Shown here piece after piece: positions 23,401-36,900 of a stretch of 64,000 bases of DNA. The position numbers and the translations under genes are program-made. This DNA is from Apodospora peruviana (lineage: Eukaryota; Ascomycota; Sordariomycetes; Sordariales; Lasiosphaeriaceae): contig JAUEDM010000001.1 of the NCBI GenBank assembly GCA_033439685.1, forward strand, positions 3,286,001 through 3,350,000, in the 5' to 3' direction. Under the pieces are notes generated by a model that worked only from the letters and a program-made list of their open reading frames with translations, was not told the origin of the DNA and made no database searches. Within the stretch, counting starts at the first letter, position 1, and each line of letters starts with the position of its first letter.

Positions 23401-25245
23401 TCCACTCCTTCTGGTTTCCAGCGTGCGCAAGCGTCTGTTCAGCAGCAAGGAACGCCATGCCAACTCAGAACCTGACATGAGAAGTGGTTGGCAGATCCGC
23501 GGCCAATGATGGCATCGGTCCGCCCACGATCGGCTCCGCTGGCTATTGAGCTAACCGGGGTTCTGGTGTGTTTGAGGACGATGAGTTGGCACCGACAGAA
23601 ACCAGACGAGGTATGTGGGAGCAAGCACATTGGGCCGTCATTTTCTTTCAATGAGCAACAGTGCGAGTCAGTCAAAGTCCCATTCGTACAAGGCTATCAT
23701 GATCTGTAGATCGTAAGTACCGCCAGTGTCGTTCGATATTTGGGTTGTGTCTCCAAGTGCGACGGAAAAGGTCGTCGCTGAATTCCCAGTCGTTGAGCGC
23801 CTTGAGAGGTTGAGAGGGGAGGTCGTGATTGATTGATATTCGTCGATTGGGTGTTGGAGGATTCATCCTGCGTACCTAGGCACCGCGGAAACGACGTACT
23901 GATATGGCTGGCATTGAGTCGTGGGGGGTTTCTTGGAGGAAGGAAAGTCATATCAAGTCTGCGATTCAGGTTGCCGGCAGCAGCCGGGCATTCATATAGT
24001 ATTATATCCCGGAAGGCATCAATCACACACAAGCCGGAAGCAGCAAACTTGCCAGCAAGAGATTCTGGCTCAGTTCAGATGGTGGCCCAGGGTGCCAAGG
24101 AGGCTCAATGGCACCGTGGAGCCACGACGAAACGACGCAACGGGGTTCAAGAACAAGGGAGATGCTGTCCTGTCATCCGCTAGAGTCTCAGACTTCCCAC
24201 GTCTTCCAATTCCCGAATATTGGTCGACGGCTTCGGGTGTTGGGTATTTGAATTTCTCAACCCTCCGGGGGCAGGGCACGGGGCACCTCAAGCCGGCCAT
24301 TGGCACCCGACCTGGGACCAGAGGGTAGGTAGTGAATGTACAGAAAAAGTACCGATTGGCCTTGGTTGCGGTACAGCGCATAGGTACCTTAGGCATCTGG
24401 TGTGTGTCGGTATTGGTCCCAATTTGAGCACGAGTGGGCAGGAACTCGTCGTGAGCTCCTGCGCGCCCCCAGAACAGCCCTTCATTTTAAAAAAAGCTCA
24501 AGACCACTCAAGCCGTGTGCTCATCAATCTTGAATGCCCAGTTGTTCCTGAAGTGGTCTGCAGTCTGCAGCAATCATTAGAGCACTTACCTAGACGCACA
24601 GGCTAGGCCCGATCCAGCTCGACACCATCAAGAACTGCCAAAAGCCAGCCACCACTGCCAACCCCCCAGGGACCCAGGTAGCTTTTAGCTGCTGCAAGAG
24701 CGGACAGGTACGTACCAAGGTAAGCCGTACCTGACCTTTGATTGGAGGCTGCTGCTGCCATCAGAGCAATTTCCTGGCCTTGCTCTTCTAAACCGCGATC
24801 GCAAGCCCGTTGCCCCTGAAGAGCTTCTCGACGCCCACCTCGAGCTATCACCACACTTTTCCTCGTTTCTGCGTTTCTGCACTCGAACCTAGTTTTTCAT
24901 GTCATTGTTTGATACCCTATTCCCAACTGCCTTCTAACATCCTTGCGCCAGGACTATTTTCATCAAGTTTCGTCCGATCACCAACCTGGACTAAAACCCG
25001 ACTCCTAAATTTCCTGCCACCACTGCAGTGAAATTCTTCAGCTCGCCGGTCCGCCATATTTCTTTTTCCTTCTTCTACGCTACTAGGCTATCGCGTTGTC
25101 GCAGCCAGCCCATATTTACACCAAAGCTCCCCGACACGCGACAATTCTACCACGACACATATTTTCTCTTCTGTTCCCGACTACCTATCGAATGCCTCAC
25201 CTGCACTCTCGTCTCTAATAATTCTGCAACACCCCGCGAGCGACG
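20402..25245. other. long spacer without a supportable gene
   Basis: About 4.8 kb. Frames up to ~135 codons lack convincing starts, splice sites or motifs. There are TAGGTA-type motifs near 21905, 22155, 22877, 23873, 24325, 24382 and 24710, and a short GTGTT repeat at about 22794-22815. The last ~400 bases (24850-25245) are pyrimidine-rich and probably the leader of the Msb1-like gene. Confidence 0.4.
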
Positions 25246-28200
25246 ATGCCCAGTCTCTTTTCCCGCCTTAAGGGCGGCAAGGACGGGCAGTCCAAATCAA
25301 AGTCCAAGAAAAACGGCCACCTGGACAAGCTCGCAGACCTACCGCCTAAGAAGCAGTGGGAGGACGCCTGGACCCGAAAGACCGTCGAGCCCGAGGAGGT
25401 TCAAGAATTGGTGCACCTCTGCACCAAAGAGCTTAAAGATCGAGGTATGACATCAATCTCGTTCCTGCTGCTGCAACCTGCAACCACCCTGCATCTGAAA
25501 TTGGCCCTGGCTCCCGTCGCCGTTATGTGCCACAGCATCAGCTAACCCGCCTGCCTGCCTCTCAGCTCTCGATCTTCCCTTCCTGCTACTGCCGTTTCGC
25601 CCAACTTCCGATCCCAGCGCAGTGCGTACCTTCGTACGCCATTTCTTCAACAGCCCGGATGGCTACCCTACGCTCCGTGGCGAGGCTCTTGCCCAGGAGC
25701 TTCGGCTCACGGAACCCATGGTATGATTGCTTGTGCGGTACATGTCGAACGCAATAGATGCTGACTGTGGAACAGGTTATGTCGGGTGTCATTAAGTGGT
25801 GTTGGAGCCGTCTTCAGGGCGGTGTTGTTGGATGGGACTCTTACGAGCTTTTCAAAGTCGGAGAACAGGGTACGTTAGAAAGTGTGGATGCAGATTGGAC
25901 ACGCAAATGGACTGACGTGGTGCTACAGACTCAAATTTTGCTCGAGACTCGTTCAAGACATTCATCCCCCTGAGTATCGAGAGCCCCGCGCGTTCGGAGA
26001 TTATTTTCAACTTCTTCGATCTTCTGTCCGCCATTGCGGCTCACGGGAAGATGAACGGATTTGGCGGACGGAAGCTCTCGCGAATGGCTGCCTGGTGGGC
26101 ATTCGAACAGAAGGACACTGGCAACGGCTTCGAGGGCGGGTATAATTCTTGGCTAAGGCAAGCACAAACCCAGTTTCTCCAACACTCTGGCATTGCTAAC
26201 ACATAACAGTGCGGCCGATGCCACTAGCCACCTATTCTTTGCCTACCTCCGGTCGTTAGCCCCTGAGCCAGTCCGTGGCGGCATCTCGCTGCTGCCCATG
26301 TCGCTCCAAAAGCTCCTTCAAGAAACGGAGTACCCGCCCCAACGCCCGGCGCTCATGCAGTCATCCACCAACCGGGTGTCGATGATTGTTGACTCGGTCT
26401 CGCCGACCCCGTTCGCCCTTCTTCGTCGAGCGAATCATTTTCAGTACCGTGACGACGACAGGGCTCTTCGTGAATGGTCAGAGTACGAGGATCCGATAAG
26501 CGCCTTGACGGAAGAATGTCGCAGAGTCCTTAGAGCGGTCTCTGCAGCGAATCAGTCACAGGCTGTCTCGAGCTCCAAGCACTCTACCAGTCTCCGTGAT
26601 GCCTCGTGGTCGCGATTTGAAGACATCGGCTTTGCAAGCGCTCTGGAAGAAGAGGACGAGGATGACGACTCTGGAGGAATGTCTCCTAGACGCCAGGGCC
26701 TTAGAAGCACCCCTGCCTCTGGGACTAACTTGGGTCGTCCAACCACTCCCTCGTGGGCGGACTTCCTCTCTTCCGGGTTCGTGGACGACAAGGGAAGTAG
26801 TCCATCACACTTGCTACCACCCGACAAGGTTCTTCCGCCGATTGAATCTGGCGTTCGGCAGCGAAGCTCTCAGTCTCACAAGCCGAGACTGGAGACCGAG
26901 CACCATCTGGAGCCTGGCGAGCTGGCAAGTATAGTACGCTTTGACCTCGACGATGCCTTCTGGTGGGTGTGGATGAGCAGCTTGGCTCCCGAGGAGACTC
27001 CGGAGAGGAAGGCAGCTTTCGGACGCTGTGCGGTCATAGAGACCGTGATACGCACCGGCCGATGGCTGGTGATGGAGGAGTTGGTTAAGGGCGCTGCTCC
27101 GGATCCAGCCGAGGGTGCCTATATTGCGGAGAAGAAGAGCTTTTTCAGCTGGACTCGCCGAAACCGCGATAAGGGGGTCAATCGAAGAAAATCGACAGGC
27201 AAAAACGCTCTGGAGAAGGGAGACGGGTCCCTGAGACCCAGCGGCACAATGGGCTTCAGCAAAACGAGTATTGGTCCTGATCAGCAGGCCAGAATCCAAG
27301 CTGCTGCGCATCAACTCCAGATGCAAGAGAAGCAGAAGAGCCAGCAGAAAGTACAGGAACGTCGAGGACGGAACGACGCCGAAGTCATGGCTGAGAAGAC
27401 AAACAGCATCATGACACTGCAGCCAGGCATGCTAAGCGACGTGTCACCTGCGGTCCAGTGGGCCAACAAATATGATAAGGAGGCAATTCGGGAGGCTTAT
27501 TTGGCCAACGCGAACCTCGGCCGCGGACAAGGCGGGAGCTCATCTGTGCAGCAGACCAATGGCTATTCTGGCACTCCGACGACTAACGGTTACGACCGCC
27601 TACCGGAGCTGCCGCCCAAGTCTCCGTCCCTCGCGGTGCAGCCCTCGCCAGTCGGCTTGCCCAAGTCACCTTCCTTCGTGTCGACCCTCGTGGCGAATCA
27701 GCGGACCGAGACACCCGAGCCAGAGCTGGCAGCGTTGACCGAGAAGGCCTTCGAGGCACCTAAGGATGTCCACCCAGTTGAGCGAGTTTCGGATGCGGGC
27801 CGCAGCACGCCGTTGCCACCTCTCCCAAATGAGCCGGAGAGCATGGAACTTGCCCGGGAGAACATGATTTCTCCGGAACCTGGATCCAGTCCTGAAAGCA
27901 AGAAGCATAAGAAGCTTCACAAGGAGATGGCCAAGGGCAGCGGCGGCGGCGGCGGCGGCGGCTTCAGAAAGCTGTTTGGTCGCAACAAGAACAGGCAGTC
28001 AAAGCTGCCAGAGAACGCAGGCGCTCAGCTCTCCGCCATGACCAGTGCCGACGAAAAGCCACGCGGTGCTCCTTCGCCCGCTCCACCTCCTGCGCCCCCG
28101 GCTGCGCAACCATATGTGCCAGAGAAGCCTCCGGTACACCGGGAGGAAACCCAGTTCATGACGCCAATGGAGCAGCCCGAAAGCCCTATTCCAACACAGG

Positions 28201-28837
28201 TCCCGGCGCCTCTGCCAGTCGCTGCTGCTCATGAGCCAGAGCCAGAGCCATCGTACGAGCCAACTTACGAGCCGCCTGTGCATGAGGAAGAATCCCGCGT
28301 CAATACCGCCGACGCCGCAGAAGCCAGTAACGAGTTCGCTCGTTTTGACCAAGGCCCGCTCCCTGATATGCCTGCCTTTATTCCCGACGAAGGTGATGAC
28401 GCCGATGATGCGGTACCTCCGCCTATTGCCAGGCATCCGTCGCGCTCTCCGATCCCATCCCCGCAGCAGCCGCCTGCCATCGAAGAGCAGCCGGCCACGC
28501 CGACCTCTGCCAAGGTCGACCCGCAAGATCGATGGGCGCAGATTCGCAAGAACGCTGCCGAGCGAGCTGCTCAGCGCCTGAAGGAGGAGAAGGCCGTGGG
28601 AGGCTTGCCTAAGCCGTCGGCCCCCTACGCTGATGCCGATGACGATACTAGTGGTGAAGAGAGTAAGCCAACCCACCAACATCAGATATCCTCTTAATTT
28701 CTTCGTGCTAACACGTCTTCGCAGCCATTGAGTCTCGAGTTGCCCGGATAAAAGCCAGGGTAGCCGAGCTAACTAGTAACGCTGAGGGCACCACGGCGCC
28801 TGGCAATCGAACCCCCCCTACTAACCGTGGGCGCTAG
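25246..28837 (+). CDS. Msb1/Mug8-domain morphogenesis protein
   Basis: Six exons (25246..25444, 25566..25720, 25776..25869, 25929..26157, 26210..28662, 28725..28837) give 1080 aa. The fourth intron (26158-26209) starts with GC (GCAAGC) and ends CAG. It is needed to join SWL to SAADATSHLF in frame. Residues ~1-450 hold the RhoGAP-like Msb1/Mug8 domain (KQWEDAWTRKTVEPEEV, VIKWCWSRLQGGVVGWDSYE, RKLSRMAAWWAFEQKDTG, HLFFAYLRSLAPE). The rest is disordered, Pro- and Ser-rich, with a Gly run at 27939-27962. A short conserved-looking C-terminal helix (IESRVARIKARVAELT) lies in the last exon. Yeast Msb1 acts with Cdc42/Rho1 in polarity and wall growth. A role in hyphal polarity here is inference. Confidence 0.87.
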
Positions 28838-30063
28838 GAACCCTGCACGTGTGCGAAGGGGCACACGATATATTGTCGATACTATCAGGGGAAGGACTAA
28901 GGCACTAAGAGAGTACACACTCGCTATTTCTTATCGTCTGCCAGATAATTTTGTTCGAATACTTCAGCTGTTTTTGTTCGGAACGGAAGGCATAGGGGTA
29001 CCTCGTTAATATACCACCAGGCACAAACAGCCATCCATTTTTTCTTTTTCTTTTGATCTTATTAGTTTTCCTACCATAAGGTATTTAATTCAGCTAGGCA
29101 AGCAGATTTTTTTTTTTAAATTTTTATTTTTTTATTTTTTTTTTTTACTTTATCTTATTAATGCTTTCAAACCCACTCCATCCTTTGGAACCAATGATAC
29201 CAATTATTTTAGAAAGAAAAGCAATGCAAAATCAAACATATTTACCCTTTCTCTCTTAAAAATATCGGTACCTTAATATGCATAGCCTTTCCACAATAAT
29301 TACTCGGATAGATATAAACTTTTGCTCTATACCGCGGGTCTGTATTTGCCTACCTTATATATCGCATAGACTAAAAATATTATTTTATTAAGAGGGAGCC
29401 GTGGTCTACTAGTATGGGCACTGTTTGACTTGATGACCCCTGATAAAGCTTTGAACATATGGATCCACTGTACGTACACCTGTCTGCGTGTCCTGATCCC
29501 GATTTTATAACCCAAGAAACGTAATTTCATCTAAAGTATATTATAGCTAACACTACGGGGTACTCTCGATTTTGGAGGATTAAGTTACGAAGCGGGTATT
29601 TTCCAGCCTGTTGCCACCTCCTTCCCCATCTTTATAAACCACTGCATGCGTTTACTCTTACAGACAGAAATCTAGAGAGTAATCTTTGCTAAGGAATACA
29701 TAGTACAACAAAGTGGTGCACTGCTTGCACACTCCCAAGTCTAAAGGTAATAAAATACCAGCGCGCGCTTCCCTTACGCATGCAATCCCAGCAAATTGAT
29801 CCACGCCGGGCACCATAGACCAACCTCGGCATGCTTAGAATGATATATCCTCCCTCATACGCTAACGAGAGTATGAGGAGATGAAAGAAAGGGAATTAGG
29901 AAGCTCGACTGCCTGGGCCGACCGATTTATATCATCAATTCTAGAGTCTTCCCGCTCCCTTTTCGAAACGCCAAACATGCTGCCCGTCCGCCTAAAACAC
30001 TAAATGCAAGTGGGGAGATTTTTGCCCTGCATAATGCAAAGTGACAGAAAGAAAAAATAAACG
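28838..30063. other. convergent AT-rich spacer
   Basis: This 1.2-kb spacer between convergent genes is the most AT-rich part of the window. It includes the T/A homopolymer tract at 29106-29148. No gene seen. Confidence 0.5.
29106..29148. repeat. T-rich homopolymer tract
   Basis: A nearly uninterrupted run of T with a few A. It lies in the AT-rich spacer 3' of the Msb1-like gene. Confidence 0.9.
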
Positions 30064-31451
30064 CTAGTCGTGAGCTTGCGATTCCCTCAGCAGCGCCCGC
30101 TCGTTGGCGCCCCTGAAGACTCGCTTGCCCACTTCGTAGCTGCTGATCATGATGGCACAAGCCGGCGCGACTTTCAGCGTCCGCGGGATCCACCCCTTGA
30201 ACAGGCCGGCCATGCCCTCCGTCTTGAAGATGTGCCATAGCAGTCGGACCATCGTCTGTTCCTCCGGCGCGGCAGCCGACTTTCCAACCGCCGCCACGGC
30301 TCCTTTACCGGTCGTCTCGCTATACACCTGGGTCCGGGTCTTGCCGACGTCGAACGGCATGGTAGCGACGCTCGCAAACGCGCCGGACAATGCACCCGCG
30401 ATGAAGCTGTCGGTGAACGTCTCGGTGTGATTCTCGCGACTCTGCGAGCGGCGCCTTGCCCGGCTGCGGTCGCGGCTGGTGTCGAAGTCCAAAGTGCGAC
30501 CTCTAGTCCGCTCTCGTGCGTCGGTCAGCTTGCCGCGGATCGTCTCATAACCCAGCCAGTACATGCCCGAGAAGGGCGCGTCACGCCACAACGTGAGGGT
30601 CAACCCCCGCCAAAGAGCACGATAGCCATGCGCGCCCACCATATCCTTGATACCACGGAACGTGTCCGCGAGATGGTTGCTTCCCGGTTCACCTTGAGAG
30701 GCCTGCAACCGGGTGCGGAACAACTCGATCGGGCTGACCGCAGCAGCAGCCAGGACACGTGCCGTCGCGCCGGCCACCAATGGCGCATAGTCGTCTTTCA
30801 CTCCCCGTTGGATAGGGCTTTGGTGGTTAAACCGCAGCCATTCGTACCCGGTAAAGTAGATAATGTTGGCCGGTATCGCCATGATCAGGGTAGGTGAAAG
30901 TCCGCGCCACAGCGTTGTGACACCTTCGTTTCGTGCGATCTTGCGCAGTCCGTCGAAGGTCGAGTTGAAGGCCCGTTGCTGTGCCTGTTCTACTGCGCAT
31001 TCGGCCCCGCCAACACCGCCAACGATGCGAGGGCCGGCAACACACACCTCGGAGTTATTGTTCATAAAAAACACCTCCCTGCAGCAGGATGTCACGCCAA
31101 GGTTCGTCGGTCGGAAGGCATTCGGAGTGGTGATGGCGATCTTCTGGAATCCAGCTCTTGGAGGTTGTTGGGCCTGAGGGGACACGCTTTGCGACTGCCA
31201 CCGTACTCGCACAACATCGAGAGGTGTTACTGCATCCCAAGGATCAGTGTCGGCAACTACATCACTAGAGAAAATAACTTGAGAAGTGACATACCTAGTA
31301 GGCCTGTCAGTAGACTGCCGGAGGTAGCGGAGAGCATCTTTTGTACGGCGGTGATCTCAACGGGATCCGCCGGGGCAGGCATCGTAATAGAACCATCGTG
31401 GCCGAATCTGTCATGATCCTGTCCGGTCGAAGTGTGCGCAAGAGAGGCCAT
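30064..31451 (-). CDS. MTM1: mitochondrial carrier, Mtm1 / SLC25A39-40 type
   Basis: Two exons (complement of 30064..31229 and 31295..31451) give 440 aa. The splice restores the first carrier signature PLDVVRVRWQ. The other two are PIELFRTRLQ and PFDVGKTRTQ, so all three repeats of the SLC25 fold are present. Between helices 1 and 2 there is a long matrix loop with TSCCREVFF, a further Cys in NNSEVCVAG and another in AECAVEQ. This Cys-rich loop is typical of the Mtm1/SLC25A39 group. Those proteins import glutathione into the matrix (human SLC25A39) and affect manganese loading of SOD2 (yeast Mtm1). The loop between helices 4 and 5 carries an Arg/Ser-rich insert (RDRSRARRRSQSRE). Confidence 0.9.
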
Positions 31452-33976
31452 GGCTCTCGAAAATGAAAAGGAGCCGGGTGGGTCAGGCCTAATATTCGTC
31501 TCTCATTGCCAGCGACGCGCACAACGCCGGCAACGGAGCAAGATCGGTGTCCTCCGGAATCAGATAATCCAGTCCACACAAGTATGTGCGGAGCTGGAAA
31601 TCTTGCGCACGTTAGTGCAATAGTCGATCGTTCGCTCAGTTGTGTCGAGAGGAAAATATCGGTGACGTGAGGTTGTGGTGTTGTGCAGGAGAAAAGCAGC
31701 CCGCCGAGTTCGTTGACGTTGGCGTAAGAAAAAAATCGCCTCCTCAATTGGGACGATTGATTGCCTCGGCGTCATTGAACTCGAACGTTCTGGACTTCCG
31801 AGCAATGGGACCTCAGAGTTACGTCCTATCGATAGGCGATAAAGCCGCATTGTGCCGAGCTTCAGCTGAGCTAAGTTAGGTAAGGTAGGTACCCCAGGCA
31901 CGTAGTGATGTCATGTGCTCCATCAAGAGTTGAGCCACTGCAGGCAAGCCTCCTGTCGGCCATTGTGGCTGGGCTTCATCAGATAAGATCAATCTGATAA
32001 CATCAGGTTACCCCTTTTTGTCATTCCTCCAAACTCCAAACCGAGATTCCGAGTCTCTCAACTGCCGTTTTTCACGTCTCACCAAACAGGTGGAAAATTT
32101 TGCCTCAACATCTGCGGAGGCTCTTCCTCCCCAGATTATTCGTGTTGTCCAGCATATATCCCTGGACAATAACACAAACCCAACTAAGATTCCGCCTTCT
32201 TCTCTTCGTCTTTCTCTCACTTCCCCCGCATTTGACGACGTAAGCTCCAATGTAATCCGCATTTATTACCCGCGCCGGGTAGAAGCAAGATTGATATACC
32301 CAAGGCAGATCACGGGACGTCAAGAGAAGTCGGCTTCTGGAACTCTTCCATCTTTCTCTCCCCACATACATGTACCGTATTTTTACGAGAGACTACTGCT
32401 GTACGTATTGAAAGTTACCGGTAGTGCAGGCGGCCCGATGGCGCGAGAAGTGCTCCCCACCCTCGTCTTACTTGACAAAAATTAACTGCATATGTACCTA
32501 AACGAACTTGCTGCGTGGGGCTTTTCTTGCGCACCACACATGTACGGGTGTAGTGGTTTGATGTGCTGTTCCTGGGGCGTTGTCGCAGCGAGCGCACAGG
32601 AAAGCGGTTCGGATATCGGCACCGCTTTTGTTCAACCAACCCGCCTTGAGCGGCTTGCTCGCTTGCTCGCTCAGACTTCACCCAAGCGCTCCATATGTAA
32701 GGAGGTGGTGTATTTTACCTTGAACGTCGCCAACCTCACCTACATTACACAGCACTACCGACCTACCCGAGATCACCTGCCTGCCTGTCTAGCTTACCCG
32801 GCATCCATCCGTAAGATGCTATTGTCCAACACACAGACACCACAGACTAGGCAAGAGTTTACCGAAATGTTTCGCTCAACTTTCTCCATAATTACATAGT
32901 GTATGTGTTTCACTTGCCGACAACCAGCTCACAATAGAGAGGAGTTTGCTCAGACGGGTTCTACCTCTCTCTGTCTATGTACTCACATGTATGTACATAT
33001 ACATGCAGCATCGCAACCACCTCACCTGTATCTAAGGCCTGCATGTCTTGCTCTTACCCTAGGTACCTAGGTAGGTACTTAGGTTAACAATGTACCGACT
33101 TTTGCGCGCCTCGACCTGCCATTTTAGGCCTTGGTTTGACCATATAGATGAAATATCCGAGAGGCATGTGTCGGCAACGGTTCCGTACAGGACACAGGAG
33201 TAGGTAAGGCACGGATAATGTATATAATGTATCTGCTTATGTCAAGCTTTATTTGATTTCGTGTGAAGGCGAATCAACTAAAGGCCTCCAACTAATCCGC
33301 CTAAGCCTCCTCCTCTCTTTCGAACTGAAAGCAATTGGAACACGCATCCAAGAAAAGGTATTTGTACAACTAAGTAAATGTAAGGTAGGCAATAAAAGTA
33401 AAGTAAATAGGTAGGGCAAACAAAACTCCTGGACCATAGATACAACAACACAGCCGTCGACATACACACGACTAATATCATTTTCACCAAACCCATCCTA
33501 ATTATATCGAAAGCTAGTAAGATAGCTTGATCTATGTAAAGGTAGGAGCTAGCTAGCTGGTAGCAAAAGCAAGAAAGCAAGAAAGCAACAAAACAACGCA
33601 ACGTCCAAACTTTTTTCTTTTAGGTAAACCTCCAAATTCAAATTCCACACACCTCGCGAGAATGGAGGAGCCCTTCTTAATGCTGCAACAAAGAAAAAAG
33701 GTGGGATGACCCGAAACCAAAGGCAAATGAAACAAAGTAAATATGATGATGCATGGCCATGCTGTGTGGGTGGTGGTAGTAATGATGTTGGTCGTGATGA
33801 TTATGCGCGCAAAAACCAATGAGAAATTTGGACGATCAAAACAAAGGGGAACCCACGCGCTTGCTCGGAAACTAAGGTAGGCAGGCACTTTTGATGCAGT
33901 AATGCGCCTTCACCCTTTTCAAAACATCAATATCTCCCCTTCTCCATCCATCTATGGCCATATTCACTTTACAAAT
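31452..33976. other. spacer without a supportable gene
   Basis: About 2.5 kb. Frames of 135-155 codons near 32018-32899 lack motifs. TAGGTACCTAGGTAGG-type motifs cluster at about 31878-31895 and 33060-33085. The right 700 bases are probably the 3' UTR of the next, minus-strand gene. Confidence 0.4.
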
Positions 33977-36900
33977 TCAGTGCAACTTCTCCTTCAAATA
34001 CACAACGGCCATGTACCCAGCGCAGCAGCTCGTGCTCATGTTGTGCAGGCACCACGGACACTTGACCATGGTCGTGATGGCGCCCGATATGCCGCGAAGA
34101 CGGTCCTCGACCACGGCGTCCGGTTTGGCCATGCATTCGTAAAGCTTCGAGGGCAAGTCGTGGTAGAATTTGCAATTGCAACACTCGACAAACATCTTGC
34201 CGACCGGTGACATACGGTTCTCCGCGCCGCCCGTGGCAGGAGGACGGACTGATATGCCTGCTTGTTGCTGCATGTGTTTAGGCAGCGACGAGGCAACATG
34301 CGGTCGGGCGCCGCCTGCCAGTGGCGTTGCCTGTGAAGGATCCGATGTCGAGCGGGTTGGCTGTTTGAGGATCGAGACTGGGCCGGCTGGCCGGCTTGCG
34401 GATGGGCCTAGAGGCACCAGGCTGGTTGACGTTGAGGCCATCGATGCCCCTGATGACGGCGTCGGAGCTGAAGCTGTTCGAGGCGGTCCTGGGGGCTTCG
34501 GCGCAGCATGAGATGCAGGCGGGGGGATAGGAACTGGGGACGGTGCACTTCGTGGAGCTGAAGCATCAGAGAAATAGATTTGGTCAGCCGGGGCCAAGGA
34601 CAGTGCCTGGGGCGACTCGAAAATATCGTCGAAGTGGGCATTGCTAGGGAATCTCGGGGAAGTCGGAGACATAGGTCTTGAAGACGTCCTCTTTGAGTTG
34701 GGCGAGGCGATCGAACTGGATGTCGAACTGCGGCCCAACGAGTTGGTGGGAGTCGGGGTTGTAGTTGAACTCCGGCTTGGCCCAGCCTCTTGGCAGTCGG
34801 TTTCGTCTCTGGCTGAGTCGATTTCTCTCTCTTCATGCGCTCGCAACGTGACCGGATTTTGCTGCTGTCTTTGCTTTCTCTCTCGCTTTGCTTCCTTCTT
34901 CTCTGCAGCCTCTGCGGGCTCCGATTGCTTCTTCCGCGAGACGTCCGCAAGGAATGTCTCTGCTGCATCGCTCGACAATCTGTCTTCAGCTTCTCGCTTC
35001 GTGGCTCGTTCCCTTGAGCCTTCCTTGGACCTCTCACCACGCTGATTGCGCCTCCTAGATCTCGGCGGAATTGAGATTGTTTGCTCGATTGGAGGCAGAA
35101 ACATTCCACGAGTAATATTGTCTGGGTCTCCAGCACGGAGAGCAGGATCGGAAAAAGATCTGGCCAGCCTCGTTTGCGGCATTGCCATGCTCAGAGTTTT
35201 CCGGATCTCGGCAAGATTTCGGGCGGTTTCTCTCTCTCCGGACATTGTATCTTGCGTATCCAATACCAATCGAGGCATTGGGGTGATAGAGTTGTCCGTA
35301 TTGTCTTGGTCATCCTGATTGGAGACGGAAGTAGTGAACGACTGCGCATCGCAGTCGATCTCAAGAGGCAATGCTGTCCGGCTCCAGCGGTCCTCGTTGT
35401 TCATCTCTGCACTCTCACGCTCCTCTGAGCTGCCCAGCCGAGGCGTGGTTGAAGTATTGGAGCCCCTCGAGCCCTCAATAGATTGACGGAGTGTTCTCTC
35501 GTCGTCTTGTACAACCAAGGATTCTATGGTACCCTTAGCTACCTCGCCTACAGTTAGGGGCATGTCCTTTGAAGACTGTGGTCGGGATGTGTCTGGAGTC
35601 GTAGCAGGCGATGGAAGCGGGGATCCATCTTCATAGGCAGATGATGTCGATGAGCCCTCAGAAACCCGGCTTCCGGGTTGGGTTTCTACATCCGATGTCT
35701 TGACCGAATTGGATGATGAAGGCTGGCCCGAGCCACTTTGTCTCGTCTCGGGATTGTACTCTGGCAGCGCTTTCGTGGTATTGGGAAGAGGTACAGTCCC
35801 AGATGCTGGCGTAGCTTCTGGTGGTGCCGTTGGAGTCTTTTTTGCTGCTGCTGGGGCCTGGGACTGCTTGCGTGCTCGGAGCGCAAGATAAGGCGGCATG
35901 GCTGCAAGCGGTTTAGATGTGTTCGCCGAGGGTGTTGGTGTTTTGGAGATATGAAACGCTGCCCTCGCCGCATCCTTCAGGCTTCGCCCTTTCTTACTCT
36001 GGGTGCTTGGAATAGAATCCGTGATCGATGGTTCTTTAGAGCTGGCAGTCCCCAGAGACGTGGCCGGCCGTTCTTGTGCTAGAGGAAGCTCCTGTCTCTG
36101 ACTATGAACTCGCTGGCTGGCACGAGAATGATGAGAACTATCCTTGGTTTTGGGCCGGGTAGGCAAGCCTCCATCAGATGACAATGCACTACTTCCACCG
36201 GATGCCATTGCACTCAGTACAGAGGTGGATAGCGAGCGGTCCATAAAGTTGAAGTAATCGATTGTGTTGCCTTCTTTGCCAGGCTTTTCATCCTTTGATG
36301 CTGGTGTAGACTTTTTACCTGTAATCTTCATTGCCATTGACTTTGCTTCTTGCGTAATGGAAGATCGTCTTGTATGTTGGGTGTTGCGAGAGCTGCTTCT
36401 TGTTGACGAAGAATGTTGACTAGAATTGCCAACTATTGGCTCATCTGAAACCGGATCTACCCCACGGCCTGCGCTTAAAGCCCTTTGGTGGCGGACATAC
36501 CCTCCCCTATCGCGACCTCTGTCTGTGCCTTGCGGGATTTGTGGCGAGTTTTGTGAGCGGTCCGAAGTGGAAGACATTTCCGAGTCTCCGGAGCTCTTCA
36601 CATCCTGTCCCTTCAGGATCTTGGTTGCCCCTTGTAGAAGGCTGTTGCTCCGGCTATGACCAGGAGCGGGCATGTGTCGTAGCATTGGAGTCCTCGAAGC
36701 AGATGGAGGGAATGTGTTCTCCCGTGGAGATCTGCTGTCCTGCCTTCCTGATAGCAGTGATGCTGAAGATTGCCCCGAGGCTGCCGGACCCACAGGAAGG
36801 GACTTTTGTAGCTGCCGCCTCGGCTCGGGTCCGCTATCAGATATTGACTGGTAAGGAACTGATGGCGGGTATTGAGGCTGGAGATTGCTTTGGGTCATGG

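Noticed and set aside
28838..30063. AT-rich spacer as a RIP-mutated transposon
   Set aside because: Only short homopolymer tracts are visible. I see no remnants of transposase or reverse transcriptase frames and no terminal repeats. A RIP index calculation would be needed.
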